DNA of 8,517 nucleotides from an uncultured Nitrosomonadales bacterium (GCA_946481065.1 CAMLMA010000079.1:1-8517), one strand, 5' to 3'. Counted from the stretch's first letter, positions 1 through 6,634 are shown. The notes: a model not told the origin generated them from the letters alone. Program-made: numbers and translations.

Positions 1-148
1 GCTCGATGATCCGGATCTTCTGATCCAGTTCCTCGATGGTCTTGCGCAGGGCTTCCACTTCGGCATCGCCCGCGAACGCGAGGTTGCTTGCCAGCAGGGC
101 GCCTCCGGCGACCAGTGCCTGCGTGATCTGTGTTGTTTTGAATTGCAT
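1..148 (-). CDS. OprO/OprP-like outer-membrane porin, N-terminal fragment (cut by left edge)
   Basis: Only the first 49 codons are in the window. Reading leftwards from ATG at 148-146, the protein starts MQFKTTQITQALVAGGALL and continues to an AxA signal-peptidase site (A24-F25-A26, cleavage before G27), so it is an exported protein with a Sec signal peptide. The mature start, AEVEALRKTIEELDQKIRI, is a short heptad-like coiled coil. That combination is typical of phosphate-selective-type trimeric porins (OprO/OprP family) in betaproteobacteria, where a periplasmic N-terminal coiled coil precedes the beta-barrel. The barrel itself lies outside the window, so the family call is inference from the N-terminus. 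The start is fixed by a good AGGAG six bases upstream. It lies 60 bases after yezD on the same strand with no terminator between, so the two are probably cotranscribed. The real substrate (phosphate, sulfate, other anion) cannot be told from this piece. Confidence 0.7.
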   Translation of the reverse strand, partial: MQFKTTQITQALVAGGALLASNLAFAGDAEVEALRKTIEELDQKIRIIE

Positions 149-198
149 GATGAACTCCTGATGTAGTCTCGTACTTCCGGCTGTCCGGTCAGTTCATC
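149..198 (-). promoter_or_regulatory. Inverted repeat that could mask the porin ribosome-binding site
   Basis: A perfect 8-bp inverted repeat (GATGAACT at 149-156, AGTTCATC at 191-198) spans the yezD-porin gap. In the minus-strand mRNA the 3' arm covers the last two bases of the AGGAG ribosome-binding site and the whole spacer up to the porin ATG. A smaller CCGG-CTGT-CCGG hairpin (177-188) sits inside the loop. This geometry would allow structure-dependent control of porin translation. The repeat is seen directly; the regulatory role is inference, and an 8-bp match over this distance can occur by chance. Confidence 0.35.
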
Positions 199-208
199 GA
201 TGATTTTT

Positions 209-412
209 TTAAAGGTTGTTAGCCGCTGCTGAGGCAGTAGGCGTGATGCGTTGCGTGTCTTGTCCGAAGCGGACCTTCTCGCGCTTTTCGATCTGGGTGA
301 CCCGTCCCTCATGCACCGTGATCTCCACGGAGCCGAAGCGCAGCTGCGAGATGGCGCGATGGATCTCGGCGAGCACTTCGTCTGTGAGGTTCACGTTGTT
401 TGGTGTGGACAT
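209..412 (-). CDS. YezD family small protein (DUF2292)
   Basis: A 67-residue protein starting MSTPNNVNLTDEVLAEIHRA. The core at about residues 24-48, which includes FGSVEITVHEGRVTQIEKRE, matches the DUF2292/YezD pattern: a short helix, then a beta-hairpin with G-S-V and V-H-x-G-R-V-x-Q-I-E-K. The tail after residue 50 (QDTQRITPTASAAANNL) looks disordered. No signal peptide, membrane segment or catalytic motif is visible, so it is probably a small cytoplasmic protein. Its biochemical function is unknown to me. Family members are often found beside sulfur- or anion-uptake genes, which fits the porin immediately downstream, but that is recollection plus inference. An AGGGAAA about six bases before ATG (412-410) supports the start. 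The TAA stop lies in a T-rich stretch 60 bases before the porin start. Family assignment is fairly sure; role is open. Confidence 0.85.
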   Translation of the reverse strand: MSTPNNVNLTDEVLAEIHRAISQLRFGSVEITVHEGRVTQIEKREKVRFGQDTQRITPTASAAANNL

Positions 413-540
413 GGCCGTTTCCCTGTTCTGGATGAATCAAACGATGCGCACTTTAACAATCGCTTTAAATAATGAAAAATAATTTGTTTTAATATAAATA
501 TAACTAATATGAATAATAAGAGCGGATGTTCAGCGTGGTG
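413..540 (-). promoter_or_regulatory. AT-rich leader/promoter region upstream of yezD-porin
   Basis: No gene is supported between yezD and the pduO terminator. About 460-520 is almost pure A+T, in sharp contrast with the GC-rich surroundings, and reads on the minus strand as runs such as TTATATTTATATTAAAAC. Such a stretch upstream of a nutrient-uptake operon commonly holds the promoter and activator sites; LysR-type regulators such as CysB favour AT-rich sites. I could not pick a convincing -35/-10 pair or a defined operator, so only the region is annotated. Confidence 0.35.
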
Positions 541-546
541 CGGGCA

Positions 547-572
547 AAAGAAAAGGCGCCCTGGGGCGCCTT
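547..572 (-). terminator. Rho-independent terminator of pduO
   Basis: A perfect 8-bp stem, AAGGCGCC (553-560) and GGCGCCTT (565-572), closes a CTGG loop. On the minus strand it is followed by a U-rich tail complementary to AAAAGAAAA (547-554, partly within the stem). It begins 22 bases past the pduO stop codon, so it ends that transcript and separates it from the upstream region of yezD. Confidence 0.9.
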
Positions 573-593
573 GCGGGTGGCGTGACAGTGAGG

Positions 594-1142
594 TCAGCCG
601 GCCTGGTTCTTCCATAACACGTCATCCTGGCCGGCAGCCTTGTTCAGGCTGCGGCAGGCGACGAATAGCAGATCGGACAGGCGATTCATGTATTGCAACG
701 AGACCTCGGTGACGGGTTCCTCACGGCTCAGCCTCACCAGCTGCCGCTCTGCGCGACGGCAGACGGTACGCGCCAGGTGGCAGTAAGCGGCGGCGCGGCT
801 GCCGCCGGGCAGGATGAATTCCTTGAGCGGCTCCAGTTCCTCGTTCCAGGTATCGAGCGCGTTCTCCAGTTGGGTGACGCGCTCGGGCTTGATGAGGTTG
901 TGGCCTGGCAGGCAGATCTCGCCGCCAAGGTCGAAGAGATCGTGCTGGATGGCGGTGAAAGTCTCGCGCATGCCGACCAGAATCGGCTCGGTGAGCATGA
1001 TGCCGATGATGGCGTTGAGTTCGTCAACATCGCCCATGGCTTCGACGCGCAGACTGTCCTTGTCGACGCGACTACCGTCGCCGAGCCCGGTCGTGCCCTG
1101 GTCGCCGGTGCGAGTGTAGATCTTGCTTAAACGATTTCCCAT
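594..1142 (-). CDS. pduO: PduO-type cob(I)alamin adenosyltransferase
   Basis: Transfers the 5'-deoxyadenosyl group of ATP to cob(I)alamin, making adenosylcobalamin in the cytoplasm. The 182-residue length fits the PduO/ATR family (about 180-190). The N-terminal ATP-binding motif TRTGDQGTTGLGDG is at residues 10-23, followed by the D-x-D-E-L-N-A segment (38-44). The second signature, RTVCRRAER, lies at 125-133, and NRLSDLLF at 153-160 completes the helical core. The reading frame is open further upstream to about 1313, but the conserved domain begins at once after ATG 1142. AGGGA lies about nine bases upstream, and the extension would overlap the murI start on the opposite strand, so the short form is preferred. 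It is transcribed alone, divergent from murI, and ends in a strong terminator. No cobalamin-biosynthesis gene is adjacent and no cobalamin riboswitch is visible, so it may serve salvage or maintenance of the cofactor. Confidence 0.95.
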   Translation of the reverse strand: MGNRLSKIYTRTGDQGTTGLGDGSRVDKDSLRVEAMGDVDELNAIIGIMLTEPILVGMRETFTAIQHDLFDLGGEICLPGHNLIKPERVTQLENALDTWNEELEPLKEFILPGGSRAAAYCHLARTVCRRAERQLVRLSREEPVTEVSLQYMNRLSDLLFVACRSLNKAAGQDDVLWKNQAG

Positions 1143-1152
1143 GCTGGTATCC

Positions 1153-1207
1153 CTGATGATGACGCTGATTCGATCAGCACATTGTAGCCGATAGTCCTGA
1201 TCGGCAA
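1153..1207 (-). promoter_or_regulatory. Putative pduO promoter with clustered CTGAT/ATCAG inverted repeats
   Basis: On the minus strand TACAAT (1186-1181) is a good -10 box, placing the start of transcription near 1174. TTGCCG (1207-1202) is a weaker -35 at a short 15-base spacing. Around them are three perfect inverted repeats: GCTGAT/ATCAGC (1164-1169, 1173-1178), GCCGAT/ATCGGC (1187-1192, 1200-1205) and CGATCAG/CTGATCG (1171-1177, 1197-1203). The second sits exactly between the two promoter boxes. An operator is plausible but no regulator is identified. The murI promoter may also lie in this 115-base divergent gap; I could not pick it out. Confidence 0.4.
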
Positions 1208-1257
1208 TGGCAGCCTGTAGCCACTTCAGATAAACTTTGCGCACGCATAAGCCCACT

Positions 1258-2091
1258 ATGAATAACCGCGAGAATAACAGCGAACTTCCCGTGACTGCCG
1301 CCCACGATCCCACTCAGCCCATCGGCATCTTCGACTCCGGCGTCGGCGGCATCTCCGTACTCAAGCATATCCACGCGCTGCTCCCGGCGGAGCATTTGCT
1401 CTACTTCGCCGATTCGCTGCACGCCCCTTACGGCAACAAAACGCCGGAATTCATCTGCGAACGTGCGTTCGCCATCACTGACTTCCTCATCGCGCAGGGC
1501 GTGAAGGCGCTGGTGGTCGCCTGCAACACCGCGACAGCGGCGGCAGTGGACAAGCTACGCGCGCATTACACATTGCCTATCATCGGCATGGAGCCAGCCG
1601 TCAAACCGGCTGCAGCCGCCAGCCAAAACGGCGTCATCGGCGTCCTGGCTACGGTCGGTACATTGAAGAGCGCCCAGTTCGCCGCATTGCTGGAACACTA
1701 CGGCCAGCATGTGCGTGTCGTCACGCAGGCCTGCCCGGGGCTGGTGGAATGCATCGAACGTGGTGAGCTGCAGGCCGAAGCCACAAGACAACTGGTCGCA
1801 GGCTATGTCACGCCTTTACTTGATGCTGGCGTGGATACCATCGTGCTCGGCTGCACGCATTACCCCTTTGTACGCGAACTCATTGCCGAGATCGCCGGGC
1901 CGCAGGTCGCGCTCATCGACACCGGCGCCGCCGTCGCGCGTCAGCTCATGCACCGGCTGGAAGACACCGGTTTGCTCAGGGAGCGGTCAGGTCGAGGTGT
2001 GGTGAAATTCTGGACGAATAGCCCGGCATCCGATGCTGAACAAGTGATCGTCAGTTTGTGGGGTGGGGCGGCGGAAGTGGTTCAAGCCTGA
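1258..2091 (+). CDS. murI: Glutamate racemase
   Basis: Interconverts L- and D-glutamate to supply D-glutamate for peptidoglycan. It is a cofactor-independent cytoplasmic enzyme of the Asp/Glu racemase superfamily. Numbering from ATG 1258 (277 residues, typical is about 260-285): PIGIFDSGVGG at 21-31 carries the Asp26/Ser27 substrate site. YFADSLHAPYGNK follows at 49-61. VACNTATAAA (87-96) holds catalytic Cys89, and VLGCTHYPF (196-204) holds catalytic Cys199 with His201. Both cysteines of the two-base mechanism are therefore present. The start is uncertain: a TTG at 1237 and a GTG at 1291 are also in frame, and no clear Shine-Dalgarno precedes any of them. ATG 1258 was chosen as the first ATG, and the domain starts about 20 residues later. 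Divergent from pduO and convergent with the ilvE pair; a shared terminator follows at 2170-2193. Confidence 0.96.
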   Translation: MNNRENNSELPVTAAHDPTQPIGIFDSGVGGISVLKHIHALLPAEHLLYFADSLHAPYGNKTPEFICERAFAITDFLIAQGVKALVVACNTATAAAVDKLRAHYTLPIIGMEPAVKPAAAASQNGVIGVLATVGTLKSAQFAALLEHYGQHVRVVTQACPGLVECIERGELQAEATRQLVAGYVTPLLDAGVDTIVLGCTHYPFVRELIAEIAGPQVALIDTGAAVARQLMHRLEDTGLLRERSGRGVVKFWTNSPASDAEQVIVSLWGGAAEVVQA

Positions 2092-2169
2092 GGTTCTTTA
2101 ATGCTTTTGCGGGACGCAAAATTGCAGTACGCAGATATAAAGTACAGCACGTAAATGTTAGCCAAACAA

Positions 2170-2193
2170 AAAAGCCGGATCGCTCCGGCTTTT
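2170..2193. terminator. Bidirectional terminator between murI and the zinc-finger/ilvE unit
   Basis: Perfect 9-10 bp stem: AAAGCCGGA (2171-2179) pairs with TCCGGCTTT (2184-2192) around a TCGC loop, extended by A2170-T2193. The plus strand continues in T-rich sequence and the minus strand reads a long U tract from the A-run at 2168-2173. It lies in the gap between convergent genes, five bases from the zinc-finger stop codon, so it can serve both transcripts. The rest of the 106-base gap (2092-2169) shows nothing else I can support. Confidence 0.9.
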
Positions 2194-2197
2194 CTAT

Positions 2198-2386
2198 TTA
2201 GTGGTGCCCGACGTGTTCGCCAGGTTTCAGCCTGTATTTCGTTCCACAGTAAGGGCACATGGCGTGGCCGGTGTCGGCGATATCGAGGAACACGCGCGGA
2301 TGCGAGCTCCAAAGCGCGACCTCCTTGGTCGGGCAGTAAAGCGGCAGGTCCTTGGCGCTGATTTCGATCTCGGTTTGCTCGGCCAT
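2198..2386 (-). CDS. Small CHCC-type zinc-finger protein
   Basis: A 62-residue cytoplasmic protein, MAEQTEIEISAKDLPLYCPT onward. The zinc-binding set is Cys18, His29 (in SSHPRVFLDI), and Cys44/Cys47 in the knuckle CPYCGTKY. His41 is nearby but not part of the usual motif. This order and spacing match the CHCC zinc-finger family (zf-CHCC), whose mitochondrial member is the NDUFS6-type accessory protein of complex I. The role of the short bacterial proteins is not established to my knowledge. The C-terminus ends in a His-rich tail (GEHVGHH). It follows ilvE by only 11 bases, and its ribosome-binding site AAGGGA overlaps the ilvE TAA stop, so its translation is probably coupled to ilvE. The ilvE-zinc-finger pairing recurs in betaproteobacteria, which supports it being a real gene. 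Confidence 0.92.
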   Translation of the reverse strand: MAEQTEIEISAKDLPLYCPTKEVALWSSHPRVFLDIADTGHAMCPYCGTKYRLKPGEHVGHH

Positions 2387-2397
2387 CTTGATTTCCC

Positions 2398-3318
2398 TTA
2401 GAGGTAGGTCAGCCAGGCATCGTGCTCGGCGGAACGGCCATGCACCACGTCGAAGTACTTGGACTGGATCTTTTCGGTGATGGGGCCGCGCTTGCCTTCG
2501 CCGATGGCGCGGTTGTCGAGTTCGCGGATCGGCGTGACTTCAGCCGCGGTGCCGGTGAAGAAAGCTTCGTCGGCGGAATACACTTCGTCGCGCGTGATGC
2601 GCTTCTCGATGATCTGGTAACCGAATTCCGTCGCCAGCTGGACCACGGTGTCGCGCGTGATGCCTTCCAGCGCGCTGGTCAGGTCCGGCGTGTAGATCTT
2701 GCCGTTGCGGATGATGAAGATGTTCTCGCCCGAACCTTCGGCGACGAACCCGTCGACGTCAAGCAGCAAGGCTTCGTCGTAGCCGTCCTGCGCCGCTTCC
2801 TGGTGAGCCAGGATGGAATTCAGGTAGTTGCCGTTGGCCTTCGCCTTGCACATATGGATGTTGACGTGATGACGCGAGAAGGAGGAGGTCTTGACGCGGA
2901 TGCCGCGCTCCAGGGCTTCCTTGCCCATGTAGGCGCCCCAGGCCCAGGCGGCGACGATGACGTGCGTGGACAAGGTCTTGGCCGAGATGCCCATGGCTTC
3001 GGCGCCGTAGAACGCCATCGGGCGCATGTAACCGGATTCCAGATTGTTCTCACGGAAGGCTGCCTTCTGCGCTTCGATCAGGGTGGCCTTGTCGTACGGC
3101 ATCTTCATGCCCAGGATGTGGGCGGATCGGAACAGGCGGTCGGTGTGCTCCTGCAGGCGGAAGATGGCCGGGCCCTTGTCGGTCTTGTAGGCACGCACGC
3201 CCTCGAATACCCCCATGCCATAGTGCAGCGTGTGAGTGAGAACGTGGGTGGTGGCATCGCGCCACGGCACCATCTTGCCGTCATACCAGATTAGACCATC
3301 GCGGTCAGCCATCGACAT
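2398..3318 (-). CDS. ilvE: Branched-chain amino-acid aminotransferase
   Basis: PLP-dependent, fold-type IV transaminase performing the last step of leucine, isoleucine and valine synthesis, and the first step of their breakdown, with glutamate/2-oxoglutarate. The 306-residue length matches IlvE. The N-terminal domain has WYDGKMVPWRDA (11-22) and the LHYGMGVFEGVRAY signature (31-44). The PLP lysine is Lys160, in CKAKANGNYLNS (157-168), aligned by eye with the lysine in the AKAGGNYL segment of E. coli IlvE. EGSGENIF (194-201) and EGITRDTVV (218-226) hold the catalytic-pocket glutamate and phosphate-binding residues. FFTGTAAEVTPIRE (253-266) closes the site. The frame is open to 3411, but an AGGAG eight bases before ATG 3318 and family length fix the start; a second ATG at 3312 is possible. 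First gene of a two-gene unit with the zinc-finger protein; divergent from senC. Confidence 0.97.
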   Translation of the reverse strand: MSMADRDGLIWYDGKMVPWRDATTHVLTHTLHYGMGVFEGVRAYKTDKGPAIFRLQEHTDRLFRSAHILGMKMPYDKATLIEAQKAAFRENNLESGYMRPMAFYGAEAMGISAKTLSTHVIVAAWAWGAYMGKEALERGIRVKTSSFSRHHVNIHMCKAKANGNYLNSILAHQEAAQDGYDEALLLDVDGFVAEGSGENIFIIRNGKIYTPDLTSALEGITRDTVVQLATEFGYQIIEKRITRDEVYSADEAFFTGTAAEVTPIRELDNRAIGEGKRGPITEKIQSKYFDVVHGRSAEHDAWLTYL

Positions 3319-3338
3319 CTTTGCTTCTCCTAGCCTGC

Positions 3339-3375
3339 CGGGTGCGAACCCGCGCATAAAAAAGCGTAAATTGTA
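3339..3375 (-). promoter_or_regulatory. Possible ilvE promoter -10 box and leader hairpin
   Basis: On the minus strand TACAAT (3375-3370) is a good -10 match, about 50 bases before the ilvE ATG. The -35 partner is poor (TTCAAG or GTTCAA near 3392-3398). Downstream of it a 5-bp hairpin, CGGGT (3339-3343) and ACCCG (3348-3352) around a GCGA loop, lies a few bases before the AGGAG site. No leader peptide with a run of Leu/Ile/Val codons was seen, so classical ilv attenuation is not supported. Confidence 0.3.
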
Positions 3376-3466
3376 AACGAGACGCCCCCTGCTTGAACAG
3401 GGATACTCCAATGTATTTCAAGGGCATGCATCAAATCCCGTGCACAATAAATGACGACTGCATCGT

Positions 3467-3485
3467 GCTAGACTACCGGTCTAGC
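3467..3485 (+). promoter_or_regulatory. Perfect 7-bp inverted repeat just upstream of senC
   Basis: GCTAGAC (3467-3473) and GTCTAGC (3479-3485) flank a TACCG centre, ending five bases before the first senC ATG. It may be an operator for a dimeric regulator or an RNA hairpin at the start region; it is not followed by a T-run, so it is not a terminator. If transcribed, it would occupy the place where a ribosome-binding site for ATG 3491 should be, which slightly favours the ATG at 3503. The remainder of the 172-base ilvE-senC gap shows only a weak 5-bp hairpin (CCCTG/CAGGG, 3387-3402). Confidence 0.4.
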
Positions 3486-3490
3486 GTTAT

Positions 3491-4093
3491 ATGAAGTCCG
3501 CCATGTCCAGAATCCTTCGCAGTGTTTGCATCGCCGCCCTGGCGATCATGCTGATTTCCTGCGGCTCGTCCGGTCAGAAAGCACCGACCCTGTACGGCAC
3601 CGATATCTCTGGCGCCGATTTCGCCCAGACGCTCCAGCTCACTGACCACAACGGCAAGCCCCGCAGCCTGGCGGATTTCAAGGGCAAGGTGGTGGCGTTG
3701 TTCTTCGGTTATACCCATTGTCCGGATGTCTGCCCGACCACCATGGCTGATCTTGCTGCCGCGCTCAAGCTCATGGGCGACCGCGCCGCCGAGGTGCAGG
3801 TGCTATTCGTGACCGTCGATCCCGAACGGGATACGCAGGAGGTGCTCGCGCAGTTCGTGCCTTCGTTCAACCCGACCTTCATCGGACTCTATGGCACCCC
3901 GGCACAGACCGCAGAGACGGCAAAGAATTTCAAGATCTTTTACGAGAAGCAGGTGGATCCGGGCAAGAGCGGCTATACCATCGATCATAGCGCCGGGGTT
4001 TATGCGTTTGATAAGCAAGGAAAAATCCGCGTCTATCTCAAGTTCGGGCAAAAGCCCGAAGAGCTGGCGCACGATCTTTCCACCTTGTTGTGA
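3491..4093 (+). CDS. senC: SCO1/SenC family copper chaperone lipoprotein
   Basis: Thioredoxin-fold, membrane-anchored periplasmic protein that binds copper and helps build the CuB or CuA site of haem-copper oxidases. The 200-residue sequence begins with a short basic region and hydrophobic stretch (residues 7-22) ending in the lipobox LISC, with Cys24 as the lipidated residue. The thioredoxin-like domain follows: FKGKVVALFFGYTHCPDVCP contains the copper-binding pair Cys77-x3-Cys81. VLFVTVDPERDT (104-115) is the family strand, and the third copper ligand is His166 in IDHSAGVYAFD. All three ligands are present, so it should be functional. ATG 3491 and ATG 3503 are both possible starts; neither has a strong Shine-Dalgarno and both keep the signal peptide. 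It lies 103 bases upstream of ccoN. Because cbb3 oxidase has CuB but no CuA, the context suggests delivery of copper to CcoN. Confidence 0.95.
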   Translation: MKSAMSRILRSVCIAALAIMLISCGSSGQKAPTLYGTDISGADFAQTLQLTDHNGKPRSLADFKGKVVALFFGYTHCPDVCPTTMADLAAALKLMGDRAAEVQVLFVTVDPERDTQEVLAQFVPSFNPTFIGLYGTPAQTAETAKNFKIFYEKQVDPGKSGYTIDHSAGVYAFDKQGKIRVYLKFGQKPEELAHDLSTLL

Positions 4094-4113
4094 GGCATTT
4101 CGCCTCGTGTTTT
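4092..4113 (+). terminator. Weak possible terminator after senC
   Basis: GAGGC (4092-4096) and GCCTC (4102-4106) form a 5-bp stem with an ATTTC loop, followed shortly by TTTT (4110-4113). It overlaps the senC stop codon. The stem is short and the tail delayed, so termination would be partial at best, allowing some senC-cco read-through. Confidence 0.4.
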
Positions 4114-4116
4114 AAG

Positions 4117-4146
4117 TTGTCGTGCCGTGACTATAGAGAATATAAT
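4117..4146 (+). promoter_or_regulatory. Sigma-70-type promoter of the ccoNOQP operon
   Basis: A perfect TATAAT (4141-4146) is preceded at 18 bases by TTGTCG (4117-4122), which matches four of six consensus -35 positions. Transcription would start near 4153, giving a leader of about 45 bases before ccoN ATG 4197. The box lies inside a palindrome (4125-4151). No TTGAT-N4-ATCAA FNR/ANR-type box, the usual low-oxygen control of cbb3 operons, was found by eye between senC and ccoN. Confidence 0.6.
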
Positions 4147-4151
4147 CACGG
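4125..4151. repeat. 27-bp imperfect palindrome covering the ccoN -10 box
   Basis: The outer arms CCGTGA (4125-4130) and TCACGG (4146-4151) and the inner arms TATA (4132-4135) and TATA (4141-4144) share one centre at 4138, so ten of eleven arm positions pair, with one C/A mismatch (4131/4145) and a GAGAA centre. It overlaps the TATAAT box. It could be an operator, or a hairpin that, followed by GCTTTTCG, acts as a weak terminator for senC read-through. The symmetry is seen; function is inference. Confidence 0.5.
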
Positions 4152-4196
4152 GCTTTTCGATTTCAGTTTTCGGCTTTTGGATTAGGAGACGTAGTA

Positions 4197-5648
<1,452 letters not shown>

Positions 5649-5672
5649 GATATAAGGTTAGTGGAGTAGAAC

Positions 5673-6413
5673 ATGAATTTTAATCACGACAAGATCGAAC
5701 GTAATCTCGGCATCCTGCTGATCCTGACCATGCTGGCCATCAGTGCCGGCGGCCTGGTGGAGATCGTGCCACTGTTCTTCATCAAGGAAACCGTCGAGAA
5801 GGTCGATGGCGTGCGCCCCTACAGCCCACTTGAGCTGCGCGGCCGCGATATCTACGTGCGCGAAGGTTGCTACGTCTGTCACAGCCAGATGATCCGTCCG
5901 TTCCGTGACGAGGCGCTGCGTTACGGTCATTATTCGCTGGCGGCTGAATCCAAGTACGACCATCCGTTCCAGTGGGGTTCCAAGCGGACCGGCCCGGACC
6001 TTGCCCGTGTCGGCGGCAAGTACTCCAACGAGTGGCACACCCAGCACTTGACCGCGCCACGCTCGCTGGTGCCGCAATCGGTCATGCCGAACTATCCATG
6101 GCTCTCGGCCACGCCGCTCGATTATTCCGATATCGAGAAGCGCATGCTGGCGCTGCGCACAACGGGCGTGCCTTACTCCAAGACCAACGCCGAGTACGAG
6201 CGTAACGTCAAGGAATTCGGCGAAGTCGTGGCGAAGTCGCTGCATATCCCGGACGCCGAGAAGAACTTGATCGCCCAGGCGCAATTGGGTAACTACGATA
6301 CCAACCCGGAGAACATCACCGAGATGGATGCGCTGGTCGCCTACCTGCAGATGCTGGGTACGCTGGTCGACTTCAAGAAATACGACGACGATTACTTCGT
6401 CAAATTCCGCTAG
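5673..6413 (+). CDS. ccoO: cbb3-type cytochrome c oxidase subunit II (CcoO), monohaem cytochrome c
   Basis: Membrane-anchored periplasmic c-type cytochrome that passes electrons to CcoN. An N-terminal transmembrane helix (about residues 11-37, starting LGILLILTMLAISAGG) anchors it. The single haem site is CYVCH at 66-70, followed by the family motif SQMIRPFRDE. The likely axial methionine is Met138 in QSVMPNYPWL. WGSKRTGPDLARVGGKYS (101-118) is also conserved in the family. At 246 residues it is longer than the short gamma-type CcoO (about 200) and closer to rhizobial FixO. The extra sequence sits between about 165 and 215, after the Met loop, and the frame is intact. GGAG about eight bases before ATG supports the start. 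It is cotranscribed with ccoN. Confidence 0.99.
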   Translation: MNFNHDKIERNLGILLILTMLAISAGGLVEIVPLFFIKETVEKVDGVRPYSPLELRGRDIYVREGCYVCHSQMIRPFRDEALRYGHYSLAAESKYDHPFQWGSKRTGPDLARVGGKYSNEWHTQHLTAPRSLVPQSVMPNYPWLSATPLDYSDIEKRMLALRTTGVPYSKTNAEYERNVKEFGEVVAKSLHIPDAEKNLIAQAQLGNYDTNPENITEMDALVAYLQMLGTLVDFKKYDDDYFVKFR

Positions 6414-6449
6414 CACGACCGATAGCAGGAACGGATAAGGACGATCACC

Positions 6450-6617
6450 ATGGAATGGCTGCTTTGGTTCACCAAGTTCGAGAACACCAAGCCGGTGTCC
6501 CTGGTCATCTTCTTTGTCGTGTTCTGCGGGGTTCTGGTTTACTTATACGGCAACAAGAAGCGCGGCAAGCAGCTTGAGGATTACAAGAACATCCCGCTGC
6601 GCGACGACGAGAAATAA
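6450..6617 (+). CDS. ccoQ: cbb3-type cytochrome oxidase small subunit IV (CcoQ/FixQ)
   Basis: A 55-residue single-span membrane protein: a short aromatic N-terminus (MEWLLWFTKFENTKP), one transmembrane helix at about 16-33 (VSLVIFFVVFCGVLVYLY), and a basic then acidic cytoplasmic tail (NKKRGKQLEDYKNIPLRDDE). This topology, size and position between ccoO and ccoP are diagnostic for CcoQ, which in studied species stabilises the oxidase complex and contains no cofactor. AAGGA (6437-6441), eight bases before ATG, marks the start. It lies 36 bases after ccoO and 17 before ccoP. The tail has the usual K-K-R and D-Y-K-N-I-P-L elements. Confidence 0.95.
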   Translation: MEWLLWFTKFENTKPVSLVIFFVVFCGVLVYLYGNKKRGKQLEDYKNIPLRDDEK

Positions 6618-6634
6618 GGCAAGGAAAAGCAATC

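Noticed and set aside
509..712. Small plus-strand open frame across the pduO terminator
   Set aside because: It runs through the terminator hairpin and into the end of pduO, and has no homology signal.
1143..1313. N-terminal extension of pduO
   Set aside because: The conserved domain starts right after ATG 1142, which has a ribosome-binding site; the extension would overlap the murI start and shows no conserved features.
2422..3294. A 290-codon open frame antisense to ilvE
   Set aside because: It is a mirror of ilvE codon structure, with repetitive Val/Asp/Gly/Arg composition and no family resemblance.
3337..3355. tRNA T-arm-like sequence (GGGTTCG on the minus strand) before ilvE
   Set aside because: The loop lacks the expected A at position 58 and there is no acceptor stem, anticodon arm or D arm upstream; treated as a simple leader hairpin.
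3421..3434. Possible FNR half-site (ATCAA at 3430-3434) upstream of senC
   Set aside because: The partner half is AGGGC instead of TTGAT, so the site is not an FNR box.
4151..4178. GGCTTTT repeated at 4151-4157 and 4172-4178 in the ccoN leader
   Set aside because: A 7-bp direct repeat in T-rich leader sequence is too weak to call a regulatory site.
5658..6416. A 252-codon open frame antisense to ccoO
   Set aside because: It covers ccoO almost exactly, and ccoO has clear haem and anchor motifs; the antisense frame arises from codon bias.
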